Part shown: positions 10,950 to 22,506 of the stretch, piece after piece
Layout of the letters: each line of letters starts with the position of its first letter
Numbering within the stretch: the first letter of the stretch is position 1
Assembly: GCA_032622095.1 (NCBI GenBank)
Contig: CP136069.1
Location: 34,572,194 to 34,636,193 of the forward strand
DNA: 64,000 bases
Direction: 5' to 3'
Origin: Siphonodentalium dalli
Taxonomy: Eukaryota; Mollusca; Scaphopoda; Gadilida; Siphonodentaliidae
Translations under genes and position numbers: made by a program
The notes under the pieces: generated by a model
Database searches by the model: none
What the model was told of the DNA's origin: nothing
Seen by the model: the letters and a program-made list of their open reading frames with translations, nothing else

Positions 10950-12576
10950 GGGGGGGTGTCAAAAAATGGTGGGGAAAAACTTGCTAAAACAGAAGAAAAT
11001 TAGGCTCGAGTGGTGTCGGGTCTCAAAAATGACCAAAGGTTAAAAATCATCATACGTGTCTGAAATTTTTTTCTGCCTTTATGAGAAAAAGTGCCAAAGC
11101 TGGAGCAAATTACAACATGAGTTTTCTTTGTAGGAATAAAAACATAAACCCATTGTTAAACAAAAAATACTAAGGTAGCAGTACACAGTATATCAGGTTG
11201 TAGAGTGTCTGAAAAAAAATTAAAAATATCTGGGGGGGGCATAATTTTACAGCCAGTGTAGCCTGTGTTCAATGTGACATTACTGGTTTGAAGGTTTAAT
11301 TATTTTACTAAACTGGAAAATTTGACAAAATAGTGAAAAATTTGATTCGTAACATGTTTTTCTTATTCAGTGGAGGCCAACTCTGTGTGTTTGGTTATAG
11401 AAAATAGCTAAATTTCTCTCCCCTGATTTCTGTCATCTGCGCTTGCAAGAATTTTTTTTTAAATTGCTACGATAACTTTTTTTCTATTTAAAATATTTCT
11501 CTGCTCTATGTATATACATACATGTAGCTCTGTCAGGTGGAAGAAGCTTATATATATATATACCGACATTCCCTCTGTCATGGTTTGTTTTTGTGTTGTA
11601 AATGGTCAATTTCAGTAAAAAAAAATGGGTAAAATTAAGCATTTTGTGTGTGCAAACCAAGTGGCATAACTCTGACCTTATTGTGCGAAGCTAAAGTAAA
11701 GTTATTTGATTATACCTAACATTTCTGTCGAAAATAAAACATGCTTGATGAGACCTATGCCCTATCAGCATTGATTTGAAGTACAGTACCCTCTTCCAGG
11801 TTGGCCAAAATTTCTGGAAATTGTGTATTGCTACCAGCAACAAGGGGTGGGGGTGTTCCGTTGGAGATTTCTAACAGTTGGAAAGCTTGAGGTAACGGTT
11901 AGAAAATATCCCTGAATGTTTAGTTTGCTTTATCCAATTGATTTATTAGCTCGCGTTTCATAGTTGAAGTTTGAATATCTCAGGCTTGTTTCACACATTT
12001 CAATTTGTATTAGTTTTGAAGAATGGTGTCTAAAGGAAAGGTTATGGCTGTAAGATGGGTAAATAGTGTGCAAAACAGTGTTTTTATATCCCACTTTCCA
12101 TAGAAGCTGTGAGATTTTGTCAAAAATCCAACTTGGGGCCCTTCTTGTAATGTATATTTTCATTTTCTTTATTATTATGATGATAATACATGTATCAGGC
12201 GGTTTGTATATGGATGGCAGAGGGGTAGCAGAGTGTGTTAGAATCCCATGTAATTTGGAACCACTAGAAGTGAATAGTGAGAACACTGCTAAAGTTGTAT
12301 GATAAAAATGTCTGGCTAATGAACTCAGTTCACCTGTGAAGTAAAATATTTACGCAACAAAGTTTATTGGCTGCTTTTATTGTCTTGAGTTCAGCCTGGT
12401 TATCAGACCCCTCGTGTAAACCTCGATTACAACTATAAGACCTTACATAGCTCAGATAGACTCTTTAGATATGATAGGACATATAACCTACCCTTACAAC
12501 AACAAACCGACTCCTTTGTGTCTGAGCAATGTAATTTTTATCAACCGACTTCTCTTAAAAGATTAGTTTGAAGGGA
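10950..12576. other. No gene seen
   Basis: AT-rich sequence with a (TA)n run near 11550. The part 12410-12576 is non-repeated and may be an old island. No splice-bounded ORF can be supported. Confidence 0.35.
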
Positions 12577-12780
12577 GGATTGCCTGATAATGGTGTTCTG
12601 TTAGACTCCGAGTCTTGATGGAGACACTGCGTTATTGTGTGGCCATGTCGTTCAGTTCACCAGCGCCCTGGTGTGTATGTTTGTGTGTGTAGGTTGGATG
12701 ACCGAAATACAGAACTGCAAAACTGTGAATCAGTTGTCTGAGTCACATTCTATAATATTATATTTTAATATCAAGCAAAT
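12577..12780 (+). repeat. ~200-bp dispersed repeat, copy 1
   Basis: It shares GGTGTTCTGTTAGACTCCG, GAGACACTGC-TTATTGTGTG and a GTGTGTGTAGGTTG tail with 14577-14765. Family unknown. Confidence 0.6.
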
Positions 12781-12816
12781 TTAGCATGCTGATCGAGCAT
12801 TATAACTATTCATATA

Positions 12817-13029
12817 CAGTAATGCCCTAAATAATCGTCTCCTTAACCACAGCAGAATTATGGGTAATTTTTCAGGATTTAGTCGGAAATATGGCTTGTT
12901 GCCATTCATCGGAAAGCTCTCAGTGAGAGCTTTCCGATGAATGGCAACAAGCCATATTTTCCACTAAATCCTAAAAAATTACCAATAATTCTGCTGTGGT
13001 TAAGGAGTCGATTATTTAGGGCATTACTG
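12817..13029. mobile_element. Palindromic MITE, full length
   Basis: A 213-bp foldback with ends CAGTAATGCCCTAAATAATC / TTTAGGGCATTACTG, flanked by TA. The arms pair through GGAAAGCTCTCAGTGAGAGC at the tip. It is one of the best preserved copies. Confidence 0.88.
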
Positions 13030-13080
13030 TACATGTTTGAGGGCATTACCACCACCCTTCCCATATTACCCGTATGAAGC

Positions 13081-13877
13081 TTTCCTACAGGAAACTGTCC
13101 AGAATTTCCTATATGATTCCTATAGATTTTTCTATAGATTTTCCCATAGGATTCCTATAGGGTTTTTGTATACAAATTATTAGGATCTTAAATAGGAAAA
13201 TGATAGGAAATCATAGGACCAGTGTTAGGCCAAAGAAAATTAAATGTTTGGTCTGGGTTACAAGCCGAAAAAAATAGGGTCGGTAGGTATAGGCCTGAAA
13301 TTTTAATTTTTTCATTATTTTTTTTATTTTGACATATTCTTATTATTTTCATGTGCGTATTTTACTCTCCAAGATTGACATAAAACTACTTTTGATTATT
13401 TTTGTATAAATTTTAATATTGCACCATACTTTTACTAAGAAATCAACCTATTCTGAAATGCTGAAGTGTGTTTTTGTGTTTTATGAAATTTTTTAAGAAA
13501 ACAATTCAATAGATTTTCTTGAAAACCATGAAAAATCTTTCGGTTAGGGGGTTTAAAATAGGGTCGGTAGGGAAACCCAAACCACAAATATTGTTTTCTT
13601 TGGCGTCATGGTTTCCTATAGGTTGATATAGGGTGGAGTGCTATTAAGACTCTGATTCCCTTTAAATGTTTTCATTCACATTTCTGAAGTTTCCTATAGC
13701 TTTTCAATAAAATGATTTTTTCCTATAGGTTGTCTCAAAATTTCCTATAGGTTTCCTATACATGGCAATTGTCCTATAGGTACAATACAGTTCTATATTT
13801 TTCCTATTGTGAATTGTTGTTTCCTATAAGATTCCTTTAGGTTCCAGTACGATCCTATAGGACATTTCCGTAGGAAC
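13081..13877. mobile_element. Element with CCTATAGG motif arrays and ~17-bp inverted ends
   Basis: The ends TTTCCTACAGGAAACTGTCC and GGACATTTCCGTAGGAA are imperfect inverted repeats. The palindromic 8-mer CCTATAGG and variants recur many times near both ends. A second element sits in the middle (13214-13612). No ORF. Superfamily uncertain; subterminal motif arrays are common in hAT and related DNA transposons. Confidence 0.5.
13214..13612. mobile_element. Nested MITE-like insert, GCCAAAGAAAA ends
   Basis: It starts GCCAAAGAAAATTAAATG and ends TATTGTTTTCTTTGGC. Inner inverted phrases (TTTGGTCTGGGTTAC and GAAACCCAAACCA) and two copies of ATAGGGTCGGTAGG follow. It interrupts the CCTATAGG element. 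Confidence 0.55.
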
Positions 13878-14069
13878 CACCCCCCCATATTGCTGGTTCT
13901 CAAGATGTACATGCCTAATATAACTTTTATTCAATATTTGACTTAAAATGCTATTTGTATAACATCGATTTGTTCAAATTTTCATTATCTTTCGCCCATG
14001 AGAAATGATGATGAGCTTTAGTTCCATGGATATTAATATTTTTAAATTATGGATATTATGTCAGAGAAA

Positions 14070-14460
14070 TTAGATGACAACAAGAGCATGCCGTCGGGGC
14101 GTGGTATAATACGCCGTTTCTGGAGTAGAGTGGGGCAAGGTTTGATTCATTTGTTTGAAACCTTTGACTTAAGACGAAATAATAACAAAAATAAAATAAA
14201 ATAATCTGGAAACCGCATATCAGGTAAAATCTAAGTGGAAAAAGGGGCATAACTCATTCAAAATCATGTGGACAAAACCCATATTCGAACTTGATCTGTA
14301 TTTTGGGGTGGTAAACTAACATACCAAATTTGCTTCAGTTCGCTTGATTTAATCTAAAGTTATCATCCAGAAACCAAAAGCGGATGGACGACGGACGGAC
14401 AACCCATATATACATGTATTAATAATGCATCCGTTTTTTCAAACGGGCGTATAAAAATGA
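14070..14460 (-). repeat. Dispersed GTCCGTCC-type repeat, antisense relative
   Basis: It ends with GGATGGACGACGGACGGAC and carries 'ATACCAAATTTGCTTCAGTTC' like the copies at 3.1 and 35.1 kb. Non-coding. Confidence 0.45.
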
Positions 14461-14576
14461 GAAATCCACGTATTTATATTCCATATATTTTCAAAAATAG
14501 TACACAGCTTTTAATTTATTGTTGCTGGTATGCATGTTTTACAGTTCTGATAACGGGGATTCATGCAGGATCAAGG

Positions 14577-14765
14577 ATTACCTGATAACGGTGTTCTGTT
14601 AGACTCCGTGTCTTGGAGGAGACACTGCCTTATTGTGTGGCCCTGTCGTTTAGTTTACCAGCCCCTCTGCTGTGTATGGTTGTGTGTGTGGGTTGCCTGA
14701 CCAAAATACACAGAGCTGTAAGACATGAATCACATTTTATAGTAATTATTATATCAACTGAATCT
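14577..14765 (+). repeat. ~200-bp dispersed repeat, copy 2
   Basis: Matches 12577-12780: GATAACGGTGTTCTGTTAGA, GGAGACACTGCCTTATTGTG, then a GTGTGTGTGGGTTG tail. Confidence 0.6.
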
Positions 14766-15114
14766 ATCCATCCGAACATTGACATTCTCTCATGGATATG
14801 AGAAATCTATGTCCCACCCCCAACACCTACCCACCCACCTTCTCTATTTTTCTGGTATGCACGATTTGTTTGATTTTTGAGAGCTACAGATTTATTATCT
14901 CCCTGTTTATATATATAATTAGTATTCAAGATTCATATGCCCAATTTAACCAATATTCAAGATTCCAAACAATTTATTGTAGCAATTTTTTGAATTTTGA
15001 ATTTTTTTTTAGCCCAATGAGAAATTTTATGAATTTAGATCCATATCTCGCATTATGATGAGTTATAGACTTTAACACTTTTATGACTATAGCTTCATGA
15101 ATTTTGCAGAAATC

Positions 15115-15334
15115 CTGTACTAATGCATTCTCTTGTACATGCAAGTCTCCCATAGGGAGCCTTGCATATATAAGAGAATGCATGCATTGACCTAACAATA
15201 TTTAACTTGTCAATATAAGCCAGTGCATTCTCTTTATATATGCAAGGCACCCTGTGGGAGACTCGCATATATAAGAGAATGCACTGGCCCAGGTTCTTCA
15301 ATGCTGCACCAACATAGCTCCCATCACAAAAGGG
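15115..15334 (+). mobile_element. piggyBac-type MITE, GCTGCACCA end, two hairpins
   Basis: Two hairpin modules (15122-15190 and 15218-15290) flank ACCTAACAATATTTAAC. The right end is GCTGCACCAACATAGCTCCC and AAAGGG before TTAA (15335-15338). The left CCC terminus is missing. Confidence 0.72.
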
Positions 15335-15339
15335 TTAAC

Positions 15340-16484
15340 TAGTATAGTGATATGGGATGATGCCTTTAAACTATGTACTCACATTAGGAAATCAAGATTC
15401 ATTTAATAAATATCGGTTACATCCGCCTATTATATAAAAGCTGAAGAATAAATTACATCTGTCTTAGATTCAGGAGGTTCACAGTTATCAGTGCCCTCTC
15501 CCATTTATATTGATAAATTCCCAGTGAATTCAAATAAATAATAATCTTTAACGTGATTTTATAGCCACTCCAGTATATAAAATCTCACAAGTGAGTCTCA
15601 AAATGTAATAAACATTGGGTTAATAACAGTACTCAAAGATAAGGAAGATATTGTCGACTGTGGTTTGTGGTCTCCAAAGTAAACTCAGATAGAATTTGTT
15701 TAACTCAATTCATTTAAAAACTACCCCCACTCATTGGCGTAAATCTGGGTACAACTGGACTGTTTTGGTCATACCAATATGATTTGTTGACCCTTCCTGA
15801 AATCTTGTGAAAACCCTATGCCAATGCATTATCTTATTTATGCTTAGACTCCTGACAGGAGTACCGCATAAATGTGTTTTCTGGATATTGTCTACATCCT
15901 ACCCAGGTTGTCCTTTATTTCATTAGGGGTTGGACTTATGGCGGTACCTATTTATGGCTCTGCTTGGTTTGTTGAACAGATTACCCGTAACACAGTGTAT
16001 CGTTTTCGAATGGACTCTCGGGCATGGGCACTGAGAGCCGTGTATTTAATTCATATTAATGTATATCTTGTCACATTAATAAATATAAATAATTTGTATA
16101 GAATTAGAAATGAAGAAACACTTATTATATATGGGTAATATTGAGAAACAAAGGTGAGGGCTTTAACCGTCCCGACAGAGATAACCGAGGTTGAAGATGG
16201 TGGTGAAACAAACAGCTGAAACTACAAATTTTGAGACCTGCAGACCTGGGCTGAGAAAAAGTTGATAAAGACCCTGTTTCCAGAAAAAAGTGGAGGATGG
16301 GTGGGAAAAGAAAAACTTGTGTGTCAAAATAAGGGAAGTCTAAAGGGTTGGATAAAATATCAAGTTTAAAAATGGTTTGTTCCCGAAGGATAAACCCGAC
16401 TTCCCTGTCCAAGATTCTTTACGCAAAAGATCGAGTTAGGAATAATTCATTTTGTCCTCCAGTTGGACCATTTCTGTAACTCCC
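15340..16484. other. No gene seen
   Basis: Contains a worn hairpin-module fragment near 15825-15870 (GCCAATGCATTATCTTATTT). Nothing else is recognisable and no gene is supported. Confidence 0.35.
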
Positions 16485-16558
16485 TTTCTGATTGGCTGAC
16501 TCAACTGAACTCTATCTTCGAGTCTTTGATTGGCCGTCAGCGCACTGGCCTTATATAA
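16485..16558 (+). promoter_or_regulatory. CCAAT/TATA-like cluster
   Basis: Two inverted CCAAT boxes (GATTGGCTGAC at about 16491, GATTGGCCGTC at about 16528) precede TTATATAATAC at about 16551. The spacing is promoter-like. The downstream DNA is repeat, so this may be a relic or chance. Confidence 0.2.
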
Positions 16559-16611
16559 TACGACCTTGACCTTACCCTTACTGTTGTTTACCTCAAAATA
16601 TGACACATTAT

Positions 16612-18644
16612 TAGCTCAACTTACTTTTGTAAGTTTGAGCTATTGCCATGGCTTGGCGTCCGTCGTCCGTGTGTGCGTGTGTGTCCGTGTAGCCGTGTGT
16701 GCGTGTTTCCGTCAACAATTTCCTTTGGCGCGGGCTACAGGTCGTACCTTTGGTCTGATCTTTATGAAATTTGTCATGAATGTTGACATTGACATGTAGA
16801 TGGGAACGAGTCATTTTGGGGTCATTCGGCCAAAAAACATGGCCGCTGGTGGCCATTTTGGATTTCAAAATTCAATCCATTGGCGCGGGCTACAGGTCGT
16901 ACTGTTCGTCTGATCATTATGAAATTTGTCATGGATGTTAATATTGACATGTAGATGGGAACTAGTCATTTTGGGGTCGTTCGGCCAAAAAACATGGCCG
17001 CTGGCAGCCATCTTGGATTTTACTCTTTACATGACTAAATCCTTTGGCGCAGGCTACAGGTCGTAGTTTTGATCAGAACTTCATGAAATTTGTCATGGAT
17101 GTTAACAATGACATGTAGATGGGAACGAGTGATTTTGGGGTTGTTCGGCCAAAAAACATGGCCGCCAGCAGCCATCTTGGATTTTACTCTTTGCATGACT
17201 AAATCCTTTGGCGCGGGCTACAGGTCGTACCTTTGGTCTGATCTTTATGAAATTTGTCATGAATGTTGACATTGACATGTAGATGGGAACGAGTCATTTT
17301 GGGGTCATTCGGCCAAAAAACATGGCCGCTGGTGGCCATTTTGGATTTCAAAATTCAATCCATTGGCACGGGCTACAGGTCGTACTGTTCGTCTGATCAT
17401 TATGAAATTTGTCATGGATGTTAATATTGACATGTAGATGGGAACGAGTCATTTTGGGGTCGTTTGGCCAAAAAACATGGCCGCTGGCAGCCATCTTGGA
17501 TTTTACTCTTTACATGACTAAATCCTTTGGCGCAGGCTACAGGTTGTAGCTTTGGTCAGAACTTCATGAAATTTGTCATGGATGTTAAAAATGACATGTA
17601 GATGGGAACGAGTGATTTTGGGGTCGTTCGGCCAAAAAACATGGCCGCCAGCAGCCATCTTGGATTTTACTCTTTGCATGACTAAATTCTTTGGCACGGG
17701 CTACAACAGGTTGTAGCTTTGGTCAGAACTTCATGAAATTTGTCATGGATGTTAACAGTGACATGTAGATGGGAACAAATGATTTTGGGGTCGTTCGGCC
17801 AAAAAACATGGCCGCCAGCAGCCATCTTGGATTTTACTCTTTCAATGACTAAATCCTTTGGGCGGGCTACAGGTCGTACCTTTGGTCTGATCTTTATGAA
17901 ATTTTTCACGAATGTTGACATTGACATGTATATGGGAACGAGTCATTTTGGGGTCATACGGCCAAAAAACATGGCCGCTGGCAGCCATCTTGGATTTCAA
18001 AATTCAATCCATTGGCACGGGCTACAGGTCGTACTGTTTGTCTGATCATCATGATATTTATCATGGATGTTAATAACAACATGTAGATGGGAACGAGTCA
18101 TTTTTGGGTCGTTTGGCTAAAAAACATGTCCGCCAGCAGCCATATTGGATTTTAATCTTTGCATGAATAAATCCTTTGGTGCGGGCTACAGGTCGTAGCT
18201 TGGTCGGAACTTCAAGAAATTTGTCATGTATGTTAACAATGACATGTAGATGGGAAACGAGTCATTTTGGGGTCGTTCAGCCGAAAAACATGGCCGCCAG
18301 CAGCCATCTTGGATTTTACTCTTTGCATGACTAAATCCATTGGCACAGGCTACAGGTCATACCTTTGATCAGATCATTATGAGATTTGTAAAGGCTGTAG
18401 ATGGGAACAAGTCATTTTGGGTAATTCGGAAAAAAACATGGCCATTTTAGAATTTACTCTTTGCATCAATAAATCCTTTGTCACACCATAATCACCACAT
18501 CCCTGATCCGATCATTATGAAACCTGTTATGAATGTTGATATTGACATGAACATCTAGTCTTACTTAGACATTTCAATTAGCACTTTTCCTATTCCTCCA
18601 TTTACTGTCGACCATTAAATTATTCCCCTACCTAAGTTGAGCTA
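16612..18644. mobile_element. 2-kb element filled with a ~160-bp tandem array
   Basis: Perfect 12-bp inverted ends (TAGCTCAACTTA at 16612, TAAGTTGAGCTA at 18633) enclose about 11 units. Each unit reads TTGGCGCGGGCTACAGGTCG, GACATGTAGATGGGAACGAG, CCAAAAAACATGGCCGC, CAGCCATCTTGGATTTTAC. Unit starts are near 16723, 16882, 17046, 17210, 17365, 17530, 17694, 17858, 18014, 18177 and 18341. The first six fall into a repeating order of three unit types, with a period near 485 bp. A GT-rich stretch (CGTCCGTCGTCCGTGTGTGC) precedes the array. The ORFs inside are by-products of the repeats. Confidence 0.75.
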
Positions 18645-18729
18645 CAGTGTCATTGACACTTTCATTGTTGGTTGTCTTTGCATAAAGCCAGCTATGGTGC
18701 TTTGCCCAAATCTGTGTATATAATTGATA

Positions 18730-18914
18730 GGTTCGAGCCTCACAGATTCACATATATAGAGAATACATTGGCCTAACAATATTTACCTCAACCTTTTAAG
18801 CCATTGATTTCTCTTATATATGTGAGGCTTCCTATCGGAGACTCACATATTTAAGAGAATGCACTGGCACATGATATATAATGCTGCACCAGTACAGCTC
18901 CCATCATGAAAGGG
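18730..18914 (+). mobile_element. piggyBac-type MITE, GCTGCACCA end, left end worn
   Basis: A hairpin module (TTTCTCTTATATATGTGAGG ... ACTCACATATTTAAGAGAA), then GCTGCACCAGTACAGCTCCC and ATCATGAAAGGG before TTAA 18915-18918. Confidence 0.65.
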
Positions 18915-19130
18915 TTAATAAGTACAACAGAATGATTACCTCCAAAACATTGCCCGTGAAAAGGAGTACACCTCATTGTTATATGAATGGATGGGCAAAC
19001 TGTTTAGGGTTGGTAAAGCATTGAATCATATGGGGAAGGGGGGGGTTGCAACAACCTTCAAAAGGGCACGTTTCTAAATCTCACGCCTGTTATTTACAGG
19101 CATCAGGGATCCTCTATTTATTATATAGCA
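18915..19130 (+). repeat. ~210-bp segment duplicated at 27.7 kb
   Basis: TTAATAAGTACAACAGAATG, ACCTCCAAAACATTGCC, GATGGGCAAACTG and a G-run recur at 27727-27930 in the same order, including the piggyBac-type MITE upstream. The MITE and its right flank were therefore copied together. Confidence 0.7.
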
Positions 19131-19134
19131 GATA

Positions 19135-19349
19135 CAGTAATGCCCTAAATAATCGACTCGTTAACCACAGAAGAATTATGGGTAATTTTTCAGGACTTAG
19201 TCGGAAATATGGCTTGTTGCCATTCATCGGAAAGCTTTCACTGAGAGCTTTGCGATGAATGGCAACAAGCCATATTTCCGACTAAATCCTGAAAAGTTAC
19301 CCATAATTCTGCTGTGGTAAATGAGTAGATTATTTAGGGCATTATACTG
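19135..19349. mobile_element. Palindromic MITE, full length
   Basis: Ends CAGTAATGCCCTAAATAATC and TTTAGGGCATTATACTG (2-bp insertion in the right end), with TA flanks and a hairpin tip near TTTCACTGAGAGC. Confidence 0.85.
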
Positions 19350-19719
19350 TAGAATAGTAAATTCCCTTTTTTACCCTTTCTCTACTAAATGGTTTCTCCC
19401 ATTCAGTTATAAAAGTATATATTAGAATCAGTCCTCATAATTTGCTACGGCAATCAGCAATGCCAAAGCCATTTGCTGAAGCAAACTGGTCCACGATAAA
19501 GGGATGACGTAGTGGATTGCCAAAGCCAAACAATCTGAATTAAGAAGGCTGTTAGAATTGTCTAATTCACCTGTTGGGGGTCATAAAAAACCCCAGACAA
19601 CAAGTAATAAAAGTGCAGAGGGAGTCTTATTTATTGGAGGATTCACGTGGGGATTGTGTATTCTTTATTTTTTAACCCTTTCATAATGGCACTGGTGCAG
19701 CATTAAATATCCTGAGAAT

Positions 19720-19795
19720 TCTAAGCAAAATGAGGTCCCACAAGGGTGAATTTAGTGATGCTAGCCCGCTATGTGGGATAGCGTCACTAAATTGT
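19720..19795. mobile_element. Hairpin element fragment, GCAGAATGAGG family
   Basis: One arm and the loop of the core (AAAATGAGGTCCCACAAGGG, GTGATGCTAGCCCGC, GCGTCACTAAATT). It is cut off before the distal arm. Confidence 0.55.
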
Positions 19796-19802
19796 ATCGG
19801 GA

Positions 19803-19868
19803 TTAAATTGTATCGGGACGAAACTTGGTACATGTGTAGTTTGACCAGGCGGTCGTCGTCGTCGAACA
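19803..19868 (-). repeat. Inverted copy of part of the 21.0-kb repeat
   Basis: ATCGGGACGAAACTTGGTAC and TTTGACCAGGCGGTCGTC are the reverse complement of sequence at 21040-21095. Confidence 0.65.
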
Positions 19869-19874
19869 AAAATA

Positions 19875-19932
19875 GACCCCACCCCCAATAATACTTAATC
19901 CTATAGGATTAAGTATTATTGGGGGTGGGGTC
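19875..19932. repeat. Perfect 58-bp palindrome
   Basis: Two 29-bp arms with no spacer: GACCCCACCCCCAATAATAC... and its exact complement ending GGGGGTGGGGTC, meeting at CCTATAGG. Confidence 0.9.
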
Positions 19933-20787
19933 AAATTTTTTTCTGGGGACCTGTGCTGGGGATCACTAAACTCAGACTTATGAGAGTATATACATTGGAA
20001 TGGTCCAAGATCATGTTTTGAAAATCTTAGGTGATCATTGCATTGCCTAATAATCATGCACCCTCTACATTAATTCACACAATTAACGCCTGTAATTAAG
20101 CCTTAAGGATCAGTAAAAATCACCATACTGAACACAAATGTTTCCGAGGTTCATCAACTAATAGGCCAATATAAAAAAAATGCTTTTTCATCCGTTTTGT
20201 GATACCCATAATATATTAGCAGGGGGATGCCCGTATCACGGTTCCACAGTAGAAGCACCCCTGTCTTGGACTCGATCCGGTAGTGGAAACTTCACTAATG
20301 GTGTCCAGAGCAGTCTACCTTACAGCAGTTTTAATACACATGTCAGGATAAAAGTAACAAAAGCATAGAATATAACAGTCTATAGACTACCTTGGATTAA
20401 CCGCCCGTTATCATATTCCCATGTAAAAAGCAACTAATAAATTAAACGCTCTTTATTGAGGGCATGGCATATTCACCCAAAACTAATCAACAATGTGTCA
20501 TAAATGCGAACGTGACCCTTATCCTAGACCAGTAAATTTCCAAACCAAATTCCAGTCAATTCAGTTTGGACCCACCAATGCCCTCATATGGAGACGAAAA
20601 ATGGGAGGAAATCCCAACGAAAAGGGGGGGGCATAACTATATAGACCCTATTTTTAGACACCCTCCTCACTATTTTTATGATTTATTTTATTTTATGTAA
20701 ACTTTTGTTCTCATGCCTAAAGCATCAAATGACCCACTAATCCTTCTATTTTGATCAAATTGGACAATCTAAATCCTCTTGTAATAT
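19933..20787. other. No gene seen
   Basis: Mixed AT-rich sequence; no gene or shared repeat can be supported. Confidence 0.35.
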
Positions 20788-21190
20788 ATAAGACTAGCCG
20801 ATGAGCCCGACGTTGTCCGGGCTATTCAAAAACCAAATTTCAAGTCGATAGCTCTACCCGTTTCCGAGATCTGGTCTGCGCATGCGCGAAGCTGGCGTCG
20901 CACGGGCTCGGCGACCCGATAAAATTTGTATCCGGGGCAAGATACATTCACATACGAAATTTCAAGTCGATAGCTCCACCCGTTTCCGAGATCTCGTCTG
21001 CGCATGCGCGAAGCGGGCACCGCATGGGCTCGCCAATACGACAACGACGACCGCCTGGTCAAACTACACATGTACCAAGTTTCGTCCCGATCGGTCGAGA
21101 ATCGTAGATTTGTATAAATGACATACATACAGACAAACATACAGACAGACAGACAAACAGAGGTCTTCAAAATATATATAAGATAGGATA
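20788..21190 (+). repeat. Dispersed repeat, CTAGCCGATGAGCCCGACG family
   Basis: It starts CTAGCCGATGAGCCCGACG, has an internal duplication (ATTTCAAGTCGATAGCTC twice, about 125 bp apart) and ends in ACAGACAGACAGA and AAAATATATATAAGATA. A second copy, with its own insertion, is at 56855-57385. The tail suggests the 3' end of a non-LTR retroelement or SINE. No coding region is visible. Confidence 0.55.
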
Positions 21191-21229
21191 CTGCTTCAAT
21201 ATCTAGAACTGTCCATGACTATTTATGTT

Positions 21230-21470
21230 AGGAAGAATAAAATATATATAATAAAATTTGTCCTCCTGCCCCATTTTTCTGAAATAGTCTGATGTAAATC
21301 TCGAAATTTATTTATATTGGCACTTAAAGTGATGTAAAACACTCCGGTATGGTGATCAAATAGAAATGGAGAATAATCTTGTTCAATGTAGTAAATTTTA
21401 AAAATAGTATTTCCAAATTGACAACACACACTGGCATTCTTATTTTTGAATTAAATTCAGTGACTATCGA
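21230..21470 (+). repeat. ~220-bp segment also at 29.0 kb
   Basis: GATGT-AAACACTC, GAGAATAATCTTG and CAACACACACTGGCATTCTT align with 29020-29230. Diverged and non-coding. Confidence 0.5.
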
Positions 21471-21489
21471 TGGCGAAATCGTTTTCATC

Positions 21490-22299
21490 AGTTTATTGCC
21501 GATAGATGTGTCCCGAATCGAGTAGTAAATATTTACAATTAAGCGCAGTTTAACGATGTTTTCTATGGAGTGGTACGGTCGATTTGCTTCATATTTTCGG
21601 CGATGTTAGTGGAATGTTACATTCCTCCAGTTTTCATAGCTATAGCACCTGAATACTAATTTATCAGTTTCATGCACCCGCACAAGTACATAATTTGTCT
21701 TTAACTGCAGCCTCCAGCCGATCATGTGCAAGCACTCACTGCATGTTGTTATTGGGAGACTGTTGAAATTTGAACAATAAGTTACTTACAATTGTTTTGG
21801 TACTTTGGTAGTAGTAATTGTTTTAGTAGTTGTTAATATTCTATTAACATGTACTGGTATATGATTATAAGAATTTACTTAAAGATCGATTGGGGTCATT
21901 GGTTTTTGACCAGCAGAGTAATTAAATTATTTAATTGTTTAATTACTCTGTTGGTCAAAATTTTAAATGTGCTACTCATTATACATGTAGATCATGCCAC
22001 GAATCTCTACTTTTGCTAACGCACAACAGAGATCATATTCCACCAGTACAAAACCTTGGAATTAACTTTTTGAAGTTTTGACAGGGAACCTTATAAAGTC
22101 GAAAAAATAACACTGGGAATATATTTCTTTGTTATTATCTGTTCCGTGATAACTAAGAAATAAATTCCCTGCAGTTATTTTTTCGACTTTATAAGGTTCC
22201 CTGTTAAAACTTCCCAGGTTTTTTGTACTGGTGGAATATGATCTCTATGGACTACGGGCGTTAGCAAGAGTAGAGATTCATGTCAGGATCTGCTACTCA
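21490..22299. repeat. Foldback region with two nested palindromes
   Basis: At 21905-21960, TTGACCAGCAGAGTAATTAA pairs with TTTAATTACTCTGTTGGTCAA. At 21995-22285 a longer palindrome pairs TTGCTAACG...GAGATCATATTCCACCAG with CTGGTGGAATATGATCTC...CGTTAGCAAGAGTAGAGATTC. Its inner arms include CCTTATAAAGTCGAAAAAAT. An inverted relative of 21550-21900 lies at 50150-50640, and a partial direct relative of the long palindrome is at 37780-37930. Confidence 0.7.
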
Positions 22300-22506
22300 T
22301 TAGTGAGTATTTTGTCATCAAAGGGTTAATAACCTGTCAGTGTCTCCATTCACATTCCATTGTCGTAAGTTGTTGTGGACATTTATTATTGTTTTTTTTA
22401 TTGTCAATCATCTACTTCTGACATAATTTTCATCAAGCGTGATTGGATATCTTTTTCACTACAAACAAGTCTAATATTCTCTAGTGTATGTCTGAACACC
22501 AGTTGA

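Noticed and set aside
14972-15301. ORFs sharing MHSLIYARLP / QCILLYMRVDHRSP-like residues at many places
   Set aside because: They are translations of the hairpin module of piggyBac-type MITEs, repeated wherever the module occurs.
16530-18045. ORFs containing MAA-GHVFWPNDPK-like residues on both strands
   Set aside because: They follow the ~160-bp tandem unit on both strands and stop irregularly; no conserved protein.
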